Source: Clostridia bacterium (lineage in GTDB: Bacteria > Bacillota > Clostridia > Oscillospirales > Acutalibacteraceae). Taken from it: 64,000 bases of DNA. Below the pieces are notes generated by a model. The model was not told where the DNA came from. It was given only the letters and a program-made list of their open reading frames with translations, and did not search any database. Positions 36,128-45,818 of this stretch are shown piece by piece. The position numbers and the translations under genes were made by a program. Within the stretch, counting starts at the first letter, position 1. Every line of letters begins with the position of its first letter. The stretch covers positions 142,332 through 206,331 of the forward strand of contig JAGBSO010000016.1 in assembly GCA_017631795.1 (NCBI GenBank), written 5' to 3'.

Positions 36128-36937
36128 TCACTCCTTGCTACTGAGCTGATAGAATGCCACTGCAGAAGCGGCTGCAACATTCAGCGAATCAACACCGTGA
36201 TACATCGGTATTTTTACGGTAAAATCGCAATCGGATATGGTTTTGTCAGAAAGACCGTCTCCTTCCGTGCCCATAATGACTGCAAGTTTCTCTTCTTTTG
36301 CAAGAACAGGATCATTTATTGAAAGAGAATCATCTTTAAGAGCCATTGCAACTGTTTTGAACCCGAGAGCTTTTATTTCATCAAGACTGTCATCGGTCAG
36401 AAATGTCCATTCAATCTGAAAAACAGTGCCCATGCTGACTCTTGCAGCACGTCTGTACAAAGGATCAGAACTGCCGGGAGTCAGCAGCACGGCATCCATT
36501 CCCAAAGCTGCAGCAGAACGGATTATAGCGCCCACATTGGTCGGATTCATAACTTTATCAAGAACAACTATCCGTTTTTTGTTTTCACAGAGTGTTTTAA
36601 CATCAGGCAAAGGCTTGCGCTTCATGGCACACAGCATACCACGGGTAAGATTAAAACCTGTAAGCTGAGCCAGAACATCCGCTTCAGCACAAAAAACGGA
36701 AACATTATCTATTCTTTCAAGAATCGGTCTGCCTTCACCATCAATATGTCTTTTCTCCATAAGACAGGAAACAGGTTCATATCCTGCATCAAGAGCACGT
36801 TCTATAACCTTAGGGCTTTCTGCTATAAACATTGCATTTTCGGGATTTCTTCTGTTAAGCAACTGAACTTCGCTCAACCGTGCATATACATCCAGCTCGG
36901 AAGAACAAAAATCTGTTATTTCTGTAATTTTATTCAT
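36128..36937 (-). CDS. TrmH/SpoU-family RNA 2'-O-methyltransferase
   Basis: The 269-residue protein has an N-terminal substrate-binding domain and a SPOUT catalytic domain with the three family motifs: VMNPTNVGAIIRSAAALGMD (motif 1, about 130), VIMGTEGDGLS (motif 2, about 215) and KIPMYHGVDSLNVAAASAVA (motif 3, about 240). These bind S-adenosylmethionine in a trefoil knot. The target, rRNA or tRNA, cannot be decided from sequence. Confidence 0.93.
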   Translation of the reverse strand: MNKITEITDFCSSELDVYARLSEVQLLNRRNPENAMFIAESPKVIERALDAGYEPVSCLMEKRHIDGEGRPILERIDNVSVFCAEADVLAQLTGFNLTRGMLCAMKRKPLPDVKTLCENKKRIVVLDKVMNPTNVGAIIRSAAALGMDAVLLTPGSSDPLYRRAARVSMGTVFQIEWTFLTDDSLDEIKALGFKTVAMALKDDSLSINDPVLAKEEKLAVIMGTEGDGLSDKTISDCDFTVKIPMYHGVDSLNVAAASAVAFYQLSSKE

Positions 36938-36969
36938 GATTACTCCATTTCATTTTATCTGTTATCGCA

Positions 36970-39282
36970 TTATTTTTCCGCAATTTCCACATTACCTGCA
37001 TTGCCGTTTGTATATTCACCGTTTGTGAAATAAGCTTCGGAATTTACAATTACTTCTGCATTTTCAGGCACGTACAGAACTGCTTTCATATCCTGCGGTA
37101 ATGTAAGATTGACAATATATTTATCTGCATTCTTTTTATAATCCAGAGTAATCAGACCTTTTACACTCGGAACGGTACAGGACATATTGTCCGAAAGTGT
37201 ATACTGCGGATTGATTTCAGCCTTTTCATAACCTGCTCCGGCGGGAGTGATACCTGCAAAATGTTTGCTCATTATAACAAGAGGTCCGCCGCTCCATGCG
37301 TGATTTTTCGTACCGCGCCATGAATCCCAGAATTCCCAGAGAGTTGAATAATCTTCACTCATCATGCCGTCATATCTTGACCTGATTCTGTCCCTTGCAG
37401 CTTCATATTTTCCCATTTCACAAAGTGCTTCAAGGACATAATACTCCATATAGGGACTTGAATTTGTTGTGGTTGTGAGCACTTTTGCGATGATTTCATA
37501 CTTCTCTTTTTCTGCAAGTCCTGACAAAACAGCAAGTGCATTTGCTCTGTCGTCGGGATTTGTCACATCCTTACTTTTATAGCCGTTTTCTGTCCACAGA
37601 GAATCGTAGCCCTTTTTTACAGCTTTTTTTCTTTCGGCAATAAAAGAAATATCTTGATTTTTTCCGAGTATCTGTGCCATTTCTTCTGATGCAGAAAGTG
37701 CATAATAATACCATGCATTTTCCACAGCGGTCATATCTGCCTTACTGCCCCAGTCTGCCCAATCCCATGAACCTGCACGGTGAACAACAAGATTATTTTC
37801 ACCGATTTCCCAGAGCCTGAGATAATCAAGTGATGCATCATAGACTTTTTCAAGGAATGCCTTATCTCCTGTATATTCATAGTAAGTCAGAAAGCCTACA
37901 ATACCTGCCAATTGCTGAACGGGAAGTTCAAAATAATCTCCGCTTATGGGAACAACAGTCTGAAGCACCTTTGTTTCATCAATGTGAGAAAGCATAGCTT
38001 CCACACCTTTCTGATACAAAAGATAGGAATTGCTGTCCATTGAGTACATTGTCATAATCATTTCGCTTGTGACATCACCCCACCACTGTGCTCTTTCTCT
38101 GTCGGGACAATCCATAAAATTATCACGCATTGTGACATAGAGAGTTCTCAGGGATTTCTGCCACAAAGAATTCAGGAATTCATCATCACAGGTAAAGTCA
38201 CCACTGAATTCGCTGTCATAGCCTGTTTCACGGTATTTAAGGGAAATAACAGTTACACCTTTCGGGATTTTGTATGTAATATGCTCACCGTTGAACCAGC
38301 CGGGAGATTCAAACTCCTGCTCACCCTCTTTTGTTATGTAAGTGGTTGAAACAGCACCGATCAGAGTGTTTTCCGTTGTGATACGGATTTTCTTTCCTGC
38401 GGGAGCTGTTACTTTCAGATAAGGTGTGAGCTGAGCATTGTAGGGAATATCCACGGTGATTTTTTCACCGAAAAGTTTTGTTACCGTATGGTTTTCATAA
38501 TCCTTTGAATTCTCATAATCCTTAAGACCGTAATCCTTGAGCATGGGAATGCATCTCGGATAAAGACTTCCGTAAACATCTGCGCTGTATTCCACCGCAT
38601 TCTCCCAGTCGGAAAAATCATAATCTGCACTCAGCCAATCGATGTCTTTTCTTGCATCAAAATAAATACTGTATTCGGGAAGTCTGTAATTCGGCGGATA
38701 AAGCGCACTGTCGATATAAGCAGGATTTCTTTTTACTTTCCAGCTGCTGTCGGAAAGTACAGAAATATCATCATTCACAGCTTCAAAAATAAAACCGCCC
38801 TGACCGCTTGACTTATAGGAATAGCTTGTGTCATCATCCCAATACCAAACAAGAGCACAGATTGAGTTTTCACCTTTTTTAAGATAAGGTGCAATGTCAA
38901 CACTGTCGTAATAACCGCTGTTTTCATCGGGACCACGCTTGACACTGCCTTCAAAAACAACCGTTTCGCCGTTTATGTAAAGCCGGTATTTGGAATCAGC
39001 AGAAATATGCGCAATAAGCTCCCCTGTTTCATTTTCAAGGACAACCTTTTTACTGAAACACATCCACACATTTTCTTCTTCCGCATTTTCCGTGTCCCAA
39101 ATCCATTCTGCCTGCCAGTCTGTTTTTTCATCGGTAGAAATCACGCTGTATTCCGGTATACTTCCGGGAATATCATAATCGTTTGTATAAGATATCAAAG
39201 ACGAATCTCCCCATGAAAAAAGCGAAGAAACAAATGCCGCCGCAATTGCGATATATGAAATAATTGTCTGTATAATCTGCAC
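36970..39282 (-). CDS. Secreted GH78-like alpha-L-rhamnosidase
   Basis: The start is GTG 39282, because AAAGGAGTGA lies 5 bp upstream; the longer frame from 39306 would include the ribosome site. The 770-residue protein starts with a hydrophobic signal-like segment (IIQTIISYIAIAAAFVSSLF). Beta-sandwich domains follow (WIWDTENAEEENVWMCFSKK). The (alpha/alpha)6 catalytic domain of bacterial rhamnosidases contains MRDNFMDCPDRERAQWWGDV (about 375), whose Asp/Glu are the family's acid residues, and GTKNHAWSGGPLVIMSKHF (about 655). It would release terminal rhamnose from pectic side chains or glycosides at the cell surface. The next upstream gene is another hydrolase. Confidence 0.88.
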   Translation of the reverse strand: MQIIQTIISYIAIAAAFVSSLFSWGDSSLISYTNDYDIPGSIPEYSVISTDEKTDWQAEWIWDTENAEEENVWMCFSKKVVLENETGELIAHISADSKYRLYINGETVVFEGSVKRGPDENSGYYDSVDIAPYLKKGENSICALVWYWDDDTSYSYKSSGQGGFIFEAVNDDISVLSDSSWKVKRNPAYIDSALYPPNYRLPEYSIYFDARKDIDWLSADYDFSDWENAVEYSADVYGSLYPRCIPMLKDYGLKDYENSKDYENHTVTKLFGEKITVDIPYNAQLTPYLKVTAPAGKKIRITTENTLIGAVSTTYITKEGEQEFESPGWFNGEHITYKIPKGVTVISLKYRETGYDSEFSGDFTCDDEFLNSLWQKSLRTLYVTMRDNFMDCPDRERAQWWGDVTSEMIMTMYSMDSNSYLLYQKGVEAMLSHIDETKVLQTVVPISGDYFELPVQQLAGIVGFLTYYEYTGDKAFLEKVYDASLDYLRLWEIGENNLVVHRAGSWDWADWGSKADMTAVENAWYYYALSASEEMAQILGKNQDISFIAERKKAVKKGYDSLWTENGYKSKDVTNPDDRANALAVLSGLAEKEKYEIIAKVLTTTTNSSPYMEYYVLEALCEMGKYEAARDRIRSRYDGMMSEDYSTLWEFWDSWRGTKNHAWSGGPLVIMSKHFAGITPAGAGYEKAEINPQYTLSDNMSCTVPSVKGLITLDYKKNADKYIVNLTLPQDMKAVLYVPENAEVIVNSEAYFTNGEYTNGNAGNVEIAEK

Positions 39283-39350
39283 AGGAATCACTCCTTTGTA
39301 CGGCAATTATACCATTCACGCAAAACAAAAAGCAATAATAAATAAACAAA

Positions 39351-39371
39351 AACTGCCCTTGTGAGAGCAGT
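39351..39371 (-). terminator. Terminator, GH-region family copy 1
   Basis: On the minus strand ACTGCTCT and AGGGCAGT pair and are followed by a T-rich run. It lies after the GH106-like gene and is one of four near-identical hairpins. Confidence 0.75.
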
Positions 39372-39392
39372 CTGAAAAGAGTTTAAGTTATT

Positions 39393-41816
39393 TTATTCCG
39401 TATAAAGCTTAACAGGTCCGTACAGACCGCCTGAAACGAAGTCTTTTGCAAATTTCAGTTCAGGCTCAAAATACGGTGATAATTCTTCGGTTTTCCACTT
39501 GTTGAAATAATCCGTATGGAGATACCAGTTTGCCGATGTGTTTGTGACAACAATTCTCAGCTTGTTGTTTTTTTCAAGAATACCTTCGGGGATTTCAACA
39601 CAGTACGGAGTTGTCAGAGCTGTTCCGACAAAGCTGTTATTGATATATACAGAAGCGGCAAAATGAACTTCGCCGAGGTTGAGTTTTCCTGATTTGCCTG
39701 CCTTTTCATCGGGAAGTGAGAACATTGTTTCGTAAACACAACTGCCCGAGAATTCTTTGCCGACAGTCTCTGCCCAATCACCAAGAGTGACAGAAACAGT
39801 ATTTTCGTGGTGTTTAACATTATCAAAACCGTTTTCGTCACAGATAAGCTCAGTTTGTCTGCTGAAATTAAAATTATCAGGAATTACATATTCCGTGCCG
39901 AATTCATTTTTATTCTGCACGGAAAGCTCTTCATCTGTAAGCAGTATCACAGCTGTTTCTCCCACAGCAAGTGAAATATTGCAGATACCGTTTTCGGCAC
40001 AGAGTTTTTGTGCTTCACCGTTCTGAAGATTCAGCAGATATCCGTCTGTCGACGGCAGATGAAGCTTATACTCTTCATTTTCTCCGCATTCTCTGAAAAG
40101 ACAGTAAATTTCTGCATTTTCAGTTTTTCTGTGCATTGCCCGTAAGCCTTTGCCTTCAGTCGCAATTACAGGCACGGCATCATTGATAGAATATGAAACC
40201 TTACCACCGTTTCTTGTAAATTCATCAAGAGCGATCTGTGTTTTCTGCGGAATAAATGCACCTTCCGGAATGATTATATGACGATACTTTGCATTTCCGA
40301 TACACAAACATCCGTCTTTATGCTCTGCTGACTGAATAACATCATCATCGGAAATATCAAAATCCACCATTTTATCTTCAAGTGCCCTGCCGAGAGCATC
40401 GAATTCCTTTGCTGTTGTTTCGGCATTCAGATACCCCTGAAAATCAGACACGGGATAATAAAGCGCAGTTTCACAGACACGTTCACCAAGTGAAGCTGCA
40501 TAAGACAGACGCTCCATATATTTATTGAACTGACCGAGAAAATGATAATACGGCTGACTTTCGGTGTAAACGGGCAATTCCTGAGCAAGAAACCGGCCAT
40601 TACGACCGAGAGAAAAATTAAAAAGATTGAAAATATTGATTCCCCTGACTGCAAGATAGCCTACGGTATATCGCATTATATCGTAAGTTATTGCAGCTCC
40701 GGCAACACCGAAAATTTCGCACATTGCAAGCTTTGCAGATTTCTGTGCAGCAGCAGATGAAGCATATCTCGGGAAGAATCCGTTATAGCCGTTCATTTCA
40801 TTTCTGTCTGTGAGCTGATTTTCGGGATACAGCTGACGCCATATGACATCAACACCGGGAATATCAAGGCATCTGAGCGCACGCATCAGATTAAAATTTC
40901 CGCCACCGTTCATACATCCGAGCGGATTATGATCTTTATCCATATGCCCTGTAAATGCAAGTCCGTTTTCGTTTGCCCATTTTTTGCAGGGAAGAAGAAA
41001 GTTTTCACAGAATGCACGGCTGCACAAATCAAAGTAACGGTGCAGGATATGAACATTTTCCTGAGTCACGGCAACTTTCTTTGCAAGAAGAGGCAAAAAC
41101 GGCAGAATTGACTCACCGTAAAGAGCTTCATATTTCTTTTCAAGCTCCTTGTTGAATGCTCCTGCAGGTGCTTTCGGTTCATCTGTAAAAACGGCAGTAA
41201 CATTATCGCAGAGTTTATATTTTTTATGGGTTGTTTCTATAAAATACTCCGTCGCTTCCTTGTTCATCAAATCAGGATAACTGCCGAATATATCCTTTTT
41301 TATAAAATACTCGGTCACAACAGAATCATCAAGGAAAATGTAACCGTCTTCAATGATTTCATTGTTTATAAATCCTGCAAGAATATCGGTATCTGATTTT
41401 TTATATACTTCACCCCGGGCAAATGAAAGTTCGTGCCACGCAAGGGTTTCCCGTCCGAATTCGGGATGGTCTTTCATAACCTTTCCGCAGGCACTGCCCG
41501 ACGGCCATCCGCCTTCATCATATATCCAACAGTTCATACCAAGGCTTTTTGCTTTTTCAAAAGCATATAAACAAAGCTCTGCATATTCATCCGAAAGATA
41601 TTCGGGTTCAAGCTTTGTGGGCATACTGTTCGGACGGAATTCCTCAGGCTCGGGAAGAATATAAAATGCTCTTATACCCAGATTCTGCATTTCTGCAATC
41701 TGAGCATCTATAATTTCTCGGGTACAGATATCGTTCCACACCCAGATATATACGGGAGCATAAGAAACATCGGGAGATATGAAGCTGTTCATATCGAAAT
41801 AATTGTTATTTTTCAT
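39393..41816 (-). CDS. GH106-like glycoside hydrolase (putative alpha-L-rhamnosidase)
   Basis: The start is placed at ATG 41816; a GTG at 41828 overlapping the transporter stop is also possible. The roughly 807-residue protein opens with YAPVYIWVWNDICTREIIDA and AEMQNLGIRAFYILPEPEEF, then MNCWIYDEGGWPSGSACGKV, a pattern typical of GH106-like and related uncharacterised TIM-barrel hydrolases of gut bacteria. A C-terminal beta-sandwich (GEVHFAASVYINNSFVGTAL) matches the galactose-binding-like domain at the end of such enzymes. No signal peptide is seen, so it is cytosolic. It overlaps or abuts the MFS gene, so transport and hydrolysis are coupled. Rhamnosidase specificity is inferred. Confidence 0.72.
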   Translation of the reverse strand: MKNNNYFDMNSFISPDVSYAPVYIWVWNDICTREIIDAQIAEMQNLGIRAFYILPEPEEFRPNSMPTKLEPEYLSDEYAELCLYAFEKAKSLGMNCWIYDEGGWPSGSACGKVMKDHPEFGRETLAWHELSFARGEVYKKSDTDILAGFINNEIIEDGYIFLDDSVVTEYFIKKDIFGSYPDLMNKEATEYFIETTHKKYKLCDNVTAVFTDEPKAPAGAFNKELEKKYEALYGESILPFLPLLAKKVAVTQENVHILHRYFDLCSRAFCENFLLPCKKWANENGLAFTGHMDKDHNPLGCMNGGGNFNLMRALRCLDIPGVDVIWRQLYPENQLTDRNEMNGYNGFFPRYASSAAAQKSAKLAMCEIFGVAGAAITYDIMRYTVGYLAVRGINIFNLFNFSLGRNGRFLAQELPVYTESQPYYHFLGQFNKYMERLSYAASLGERVCETALYYPVSDFQGYLNAETTAKEFDALGRALEDKMVDFDISDDDVIQSAEHKDGCLCIGNAKYRHIIIPEGAFIPQKTQIALDEFTRNGGKVSYSINDAVPVIATEGKGLRAMHRKTENAEIYCLFRECGENEEYKLHLPSTDGYLLNLQNGEAQKLCAENGICNISLAVGETAVILLTDEELSVQNKNEFGTEYVIPDNFNFSRQTELICDENGFDNVKHHENTVSVTLGDWAETVGKEFSGSCVYETMFSLPDEKAGKSGKLNLGEVHFAASVYINNSFVGTALTTPYCVEIPEGILEKNNKLRIVVTNTSANWYLHTDYFNKWKTEELSPYFEPELKFAKDFVSGGLYGPVKLYTE

Positions 41817-41824
41817 TGTCAATC

Positions 41825-43003
41825 TCACACATTTCTGTCATATCGGTTCTGTTTTTTCAGGTTGTTGATAAATAATTTCAGGAAAACAATCATTATCACA
41901 TAAAGAACAGCAAGAAGAACGGGATATACTTTGATTCCGAAAACACCGCTTACAAGACTTACCATAGGCGGTGCAAGCATAACACCGATGTATGCGAATG
42001 CTATCTGCGAGCCCATAACGGACTGTGACACATCTTTGCCGAAGTTGTGAGGTGTAAGATGAATCATATTCGGATAAATTGAGCCGTTGCCGAGTCCCAC
42101 CAGGAACAAACCAACAACAGTAACCGCACCGTGAAGCGGAAGAAGCATTACAAGAATTGCAGGTGCAAGAATTGCAGAGCCTATTGCAATTCGCTTCCAT
42201 GTGCTGATTTTCTCTGAAAGCAGACCTGAAACAAAACGTCCGATTGACATTCCCGCATAATATACTGTCAGAGCAAGTGCACCGTGCTGAGCATCAAAGC
42301 CTTTCGCTTCAACAAGATATGTACTGCCCCACACTCCGCAGGCATATTCAATTGCGTTTGTTGCAAGCATTATAACCCATACCTTACGGATTTCGGGCAT
42401 TTTTGCCATCTGCAAAAGAGAAAGATTAACGCCTTTTCCCTCTTCTTCCTGCTGAGCAGAAGAAGTCTTTTTCCACATCGGAAGAGAAATAATCAGAAGT
42501 ATTGTGATTGCAAGCTGAACATAAAAAGCATAGCGGTAACCGCCTCGCCAGCCTGCATTACTCAATGCAAGTGACATAAGATAAGGACTGAGCGATACTC
42601 CCACACCGTAAAAGCAATGCAGAAAATTCATATGACTCGCCTTGAAGTGAAGTGCTACATAGTTGTTGAGTCCCGAGTCAATCGCACCTGCACCAAGACC
42701 GAGAATAACTGCAAGAGGTATCATTACCCGGAATGACGGAGCAAATGAGAAACCGAGCAAAGCTGCTGCTGTCATAGCTGTGCTGAATGCGGTAACTTTT
42801 GCAGTGCCGAGCTTATTGAGAACCCCTGCGCTGAACATACTTGACAAAACAGTACAGCCTGAAATGATAAAAGTGATAATACTGACCGCTTCAACAGGGA
42901 TGTTGAGTTCTGTATGAACAGCAGGCCATGCAGACCCGATAAGAGAATCGGGAACACCAAGACCTATAAATGCAACATATATAACAACCAATAAAAAAGC
43001 CAT
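41825..43003 (-). CDS. MFS transporter, probable sugar permease
   Basis: The 392-residue protein has about twelve membrane segments and no large soluble domain. Features include the opening VAFIGLGVPDSLIGSAWPAV, ILGLGAGAIDSGLNNYVAL and FLHCFYGVGVSLSPYLMSLA, a pattern of FucP/YfkF-like major facilitator carriers. GGAGG precedes ATG by 5 bp. Placed just before a GH106-like and a GH78-like gene, it probably imports the oligosaccharide or monosaccharide those enzymes act on or release. Confidence 0.88.
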   Translation of the reverse strand: MAFLLVVIYVAFIGLGVPDSLIGSAWPAVHTELNIPVEAVSIITFIISGCTVLSSMFSAGVLNKLGTAKVTAFSTAMTAAALLGFSFAPSFRVMIPLAVILGLGAGAIDSGLNNYVALHFKASHMNFLHCFYGVGVSLSPYLMSLALSNAGWRGGYRYAFYVQLAITILLIISLPMWKKTSSAQQEEEGKGVNLSLLQMAKMPEIRKVWVIMLATNAIEYACGVWGSTYLVEAKGFDAQHGALALTVYYAGMSIGRFVSGLLSEKISTWKRIAIGSAILAPAILVMLLPLHGAVTVVGLFLVGLGNGSIYPNMIHLTPHNFGKDVSQSVMGSQIAFAYIGVMLAPPMVSLVSGVFGIKVYPVLLAVLYVIMIVFLKLFINNLKKQNRYDRNV

Positions 43004-43078
43004 AAAAACCTCCGTGAAACAATATCAGGGTTTACGGAATGATTATATCATATGTGTATAACAGAATTCAATAAAAAA

Positions 43079-43099
43079 CTGCCCTCAGAGAGAGCAGTC
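43079..43099 (-). terminator. Terminator, GH-region family copy 2
   Basis: ACTGCTCTC and GAGGGCAGT pair on the minus strand, followed by six T. It ends the SGNH gene's transcript. Confidence 0.8.
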
Positions 43100-43121
43100 A
43101 GAAATATTATGTTCGCTGTAA

Positions 43122-43751
43122 TTATATATAATTTTCAAGGACTTTCTGTAATTCTTCTTTTATAACCTGATGTCCCGCAGAAGTAGGATGAATACCGTCT
43201 AAGCTCCAGCACCTTATATCGCCGTCACTTGATAATTCATCAAATTTATCCTGAAGTGCAACAAACTCAAAAGTATATTTTTCTGCGATCTGTTTTGAGA
43301 TTTCCGCAAGTTTTCCGACTTCAGACCTGAATTCATCCCATAAATTTTCCGTAGCCGTACCTTTTACAACAAACGGCTCCATAATTATGATTTTAATTTC
43401 AGGTAATGCCTCTCTGATTTCTTCGATAAGCAGTTCATAAATCATTCTGAATTTTTTCGGACTGACACCGCATTTCATCGTAAGCTCGTGAGAAACATCA
43501 TTCACACCGATAAGAATCGAAATATAATCAGGCTTTAAATTTATAATATCCTCTTTGATACGGGCATAAACATCGGTGATTCTGTCTCCGCTTTTACCCC
43601 GGTTGATGAATCTGATTCTGCCTTTATAATTTTTTTCAACATCAGAAGCAAGAAGAAACGCATATCCGCAGCCAAGTCCGGAATTATCATTGTTTTCATC
43701 ATCTCTGTTTGCATCTGTTATTGAATCGCCCTGAAATAAAAATGTTTTCAT
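43122..43751 (-). CDS. SGNH/GDSL-family esterase
   Basis: The 209-residue protein has the SGNH blocks: FLFQGDSITDANRD (nucleophile Ser, about residue 9), GYAFLLASDVEKNY with the block II Gly nearby, ILIGVNDVSHE (Asn of block III, about 80) and DGIHPTSAGHQVI (Asp and His of block V, about 187-190). It has no signal peptide. Relatives in carbohydrate clusters remove acetyl groups from pectin or xylan oligosaccharides, which fits the neighbours, but the substrate is not proven. Confidence 0.87.
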   Translation of the reverse strand: MKTFLFQGDSITDANRDDENNDNSGLGCGYAFLLASDVEKNYKGRIRFINRGKSGDRITDVYARIKEDIINLKPDYISILIGVNDVSHELTMKCGVSPKKFRMIYELLIEEIREALPEIKIIIMEPFVVKGTATENLWDEFRSEVGKLAEISKQIAEKYTFEFVALQDKFDELSSDGDIRCWSLDGIHPTSAGHQVIKEELQKVLENYI

Positions 43752-43793
43752 ATAAAAATCTCCGCGTGTTAAATCAATATCTGTTGCCGTACA

Positions 43794-44192
43794 TCAGTTT
43801 TCGCTTGTTGTTTCATATGGCCAATCGATAATACCGCCGAATTCTTTCACATTGGTATAGCCGAGTTTCACAAGCTCTTCAGATGCAATCTTGCTTCGTC
43901 TGCCGCTACGACAATAGACAAGAATCAACTGATTTTTATCGGGAAGTTCTTTTTCGGCACGTGCTGCTATCTCATATTCGGGAATAAGAATTGCACCTTT
44001 GATGTGTCCCTGTGAAAATTCTTCTTCTGTACGGGCATCGATTATAACATAATCACTCTCGGTGTCCATAATATTTTTTGCTTCTTCGGCTGTGATTTGC
44101 TGATAGGTATTCATCGTTTCACTCTCCTCCTGTCCGCATCCGACAAACAGACAAAGTATTAAACACAAAGTAATGCTGATTATCTTTTTCAC
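43794..44192 (-). CDS. Rhodanese-like lipoprotein
   Basis: The start is GTG 44192, preceded by AAAGGGG and followed at once by a lipoprotein signal (KKIISITLCLILCLFVGC, lipidated Cys about residue 19). The remaining 110 residues are a rhodanese domain (YVIIDARTEEEFSQGHIKGA; LVYCRSGRRSKIASEELVKL). The active-site loop CRSGRRS is intact. It would be tethered outside the membrane and handle persulfide sulfur. It is unrelated to the sugar genes around it. Confidence 0.85.
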   Translation of the reverse strand: MKKIISITLCLILCLFVGCGQEESETMNTYQQITAEEAKNIMDTESDYVIIDARTEEEFSQGHIKGAILIPEYEIAARAEKELPDKNQLILVYCRSGRRSKIASEELVKLGYTNVKEFGGIIDWPYETTSEN

Positions 44193-44249
44193 GGCAATAT
44201 ATTCCCCTTTCTCCCCGGAAATCCGTTTTGACAAATCGGAAGTTGTCGT

Positions 44250-44400
44250 GATAGTGAAATTGAGAAATCAGAAGTGAGAAGTTTATGAAGGGGCTTTGCC
44301 CCTTATCCCGTTTTATAGAGCGTAGCGGAACAAGTGCGAAGCACTTCCGACACTCCTAACTCCTAACTTGTTTGACAAATTCTTATTTATCAATCTGATT
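44250..44400. repeat. Intergenic repetitive element
   Basis: This gap contains stacked short palindromes (AGGGGCTTTGCCCCTT; GTGCGAAGCAC) and simple repeated words (AGAAATCAGAAGTGAGAAGT; CTCCTAACTCCTAACTT), with TAGAGCGTAGCG between. The sequence at 52440-52510 has the same style (repeated AATTGAAA units, then TAGAGCGAAGCG). It looks like a dispersed noncoding repeat; no gene is present. Confidence 0.4.
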
Positions 44401-44435
44401 ATATCACACTATCAGCACACAATTCAACAAAAAAA

Positions 44436-44457
44436 ACTGCCCTCGGATGAGAGCAGT
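44436..44457 (-). terminator. Terminator, GH-region family copy 3
   Basis: ACTGCTCTC-ATCC-GAGGGCAGT is read on the minus strand, followed by seven T. It lies after the radical-SAM gene. Confidence 0.85.
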
Positions 44458-44487
44458 CTGAAAATATTCAGTTTTGCAAAGCGTATA

Positions 44488-45096
44488 TCAATTTTCCTCA
44501 TAGGGACGGACACGGAATGTTGCACCTATCGATTCACAGATTTCACGGCTTCTATCCTGTTCTTCTTTACTTGTCACAACGTCTACGACTGTCATCATAA
44601 CTTCCGGAACATACTCAGTGCAATCCTTTGCGAAGCTTAACATTGCATCGTATGAGTCAATACCGAATTTCGGACGCACAACGTTTAAATATTCTTCTTT
44701 ATTGGTTGCATTCAGACTGATGGAAACGGAATCAATCAGACCTTTCAGCATATGTGCTGTTTTTTCTCCGTTTATCAGATCGGAAAGACCGTTTGTATTA
44801 ATACGGATTTTTGTTCTGCCTTTTGATTTTATGTAGGCGGCAACTTCTAAAAGGTCATGCAGCCGCTCTGTTGGTTCACCGTAACCGCAGAATACAACTT
44901 CGTCGTATTTTTCCAGATTCCACGAATCGATGCTGTCGCAGATTTCTTTTACTGTGGGTTCTCTTTCAAGCCAGAGAGAATCTGAGTTAAAAACATGATT
45001 TTTGTTATGTCTGAGACAGAATACACAGGCACACGGGCATCTGTTGGTAATATTTACATATATTGAATTTCTGCCCTCATAAGTTATGGTCATCAT
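44488..45096 (-). CDS. TatD-associated type radical SAM protein
   Basis: The 202-residue protein has the radical-SAM cluster motif in NRCPCACVFC (CxxxCxxC, about residues 18-25), the SAM-binding VVFCGYGEPTERL (about 68) and INTNGLS (about 98). Its short length and its pairing with an ECF S-component match the family known as TatD-associated radical SAM proteins (TIGR04038 type, from memory). The function is unknown. Its ATG overlaps the stop of the ECF gene (ATGA), indicating coupled translation. Confidence 0.82.
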   Translation of the reverse strand: MMTITYEGRNSIYVNITNRCPCACVFCLRHNKNHVFNSDSLWLEREPTVKEICDSIDSWNLEKYDEVVFCGYGEPTERLHDLLEVAAYIKSKGRTKIRINTNGLSDLINGEKTAHMLKGLIDSVSISLNATNKEEYLNVVRPKFGIDSYDAMLSFAKDCTEYVPEVMMTVVDVVTSKEEQDRSREICESIGATFRVRPYEEN

Positions 45097-45626
45097 ATAT
45101 TATGTCCTCCCAACACCTTTTTCTTAATGTCATATTTGTCCATTGCAATACCTATAACTACATATACAATGCTGCTCACTACCGCCTGAATAAGCGAACC
45201 GGGAATTCCTGACAGCGAAGCTACAAAACTGCCTGTGATCAGAACTTCATAAAAATAGTATCCCGCTGCGGAAATCAGTGCCGCAGGTAAAAGCATAATG
45301 AGATTTCTTTTTGTTATGATTTTATTGGCCTTGCAAGTAAACAGAATCGCTAATAAACCTTTGATTATCATTGAACCGGGAGCCCATATTGCAAATCCTG
45401 TAAGACAATCCGCAAGCATAGCACCCAGAACTCCAACCACTATGGAATACGGCATCGGAAGCACACTTGCTGCGATAAAAATAAATCCATCGCCGCAATG
45501 CACGTATCCGTTATATGTAGGAATGTGCAGATAAGCGGTAACAACAAAAACCAATGCCGAAAAAATTCCCGTTATACATATCAGTTTTGTTTTATTCTTT
45601 TTCATAATATAATGATCAATTTCCAT
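45093..45626 (-). CDS. ECF transporter S-component-like protein (TIGR04002 type)
   Basis: ATG 45626 is preferred, with AGGG about 10 bp upstream; GTG 45659 is an alternative that would add 11 residues. The protein (177 residues) has five or six membrane segments (ICITGIFSALVFVVTAYLHI; GDGFIFIAASVLPMPYSIVV; GVLGAMLADCLTGFAIWAPG) in the pattern of substrate-binding subunits of energy-coupling-factor vitamin transporters. No ATPase or T subunit is adjacent, so it would use shared ECF modules. It is coupled to the radical-SAM gene. The substrate is unknown. Confidence 0.8.
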   Translation of the reverse strand: MEIDHYIMKKNKTKLICITGIFSALVFVVTAYLHIPTYNGYVHCGDGFIFIAASVLPMPYSIVVGVLGAMLADCLTGFAIWAPGSMIIKGLLAILFTCKANKIITKRNLIMLLPAALISAAGYYFYEVLITGSFVASLSGIPGSLIQAVVSSIVYVVIGIAMDKYDIKKKVLGGHNI

Positions 45627-45779
45627 GGCATTTCTACCCTGAAAATTTACCGTAATCACCTCGCATCAAATTCAAGCTTGTAAATTTAATTATATCACAC
45701 TTCTGCCACAGAATTCAACTACACTTTCTGAGTAATTATATTATCCAATAATCGATTTCAATCAATCCTGCAAACAAAA

Positions 45780-45801
45780 ACTGCCCTCGGATGAGAGCAG
45801 T
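45780..45801 (-). terminator. Terminator, GH-region family copy 4
   Basis: The same hairpin as at 44436-44457 (identical 22 bases) lies 17 bp after the GH42 stop. Confidence 0.85.
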
Positions 45802-45818
45802 CTGATGTTTTTAACAGA

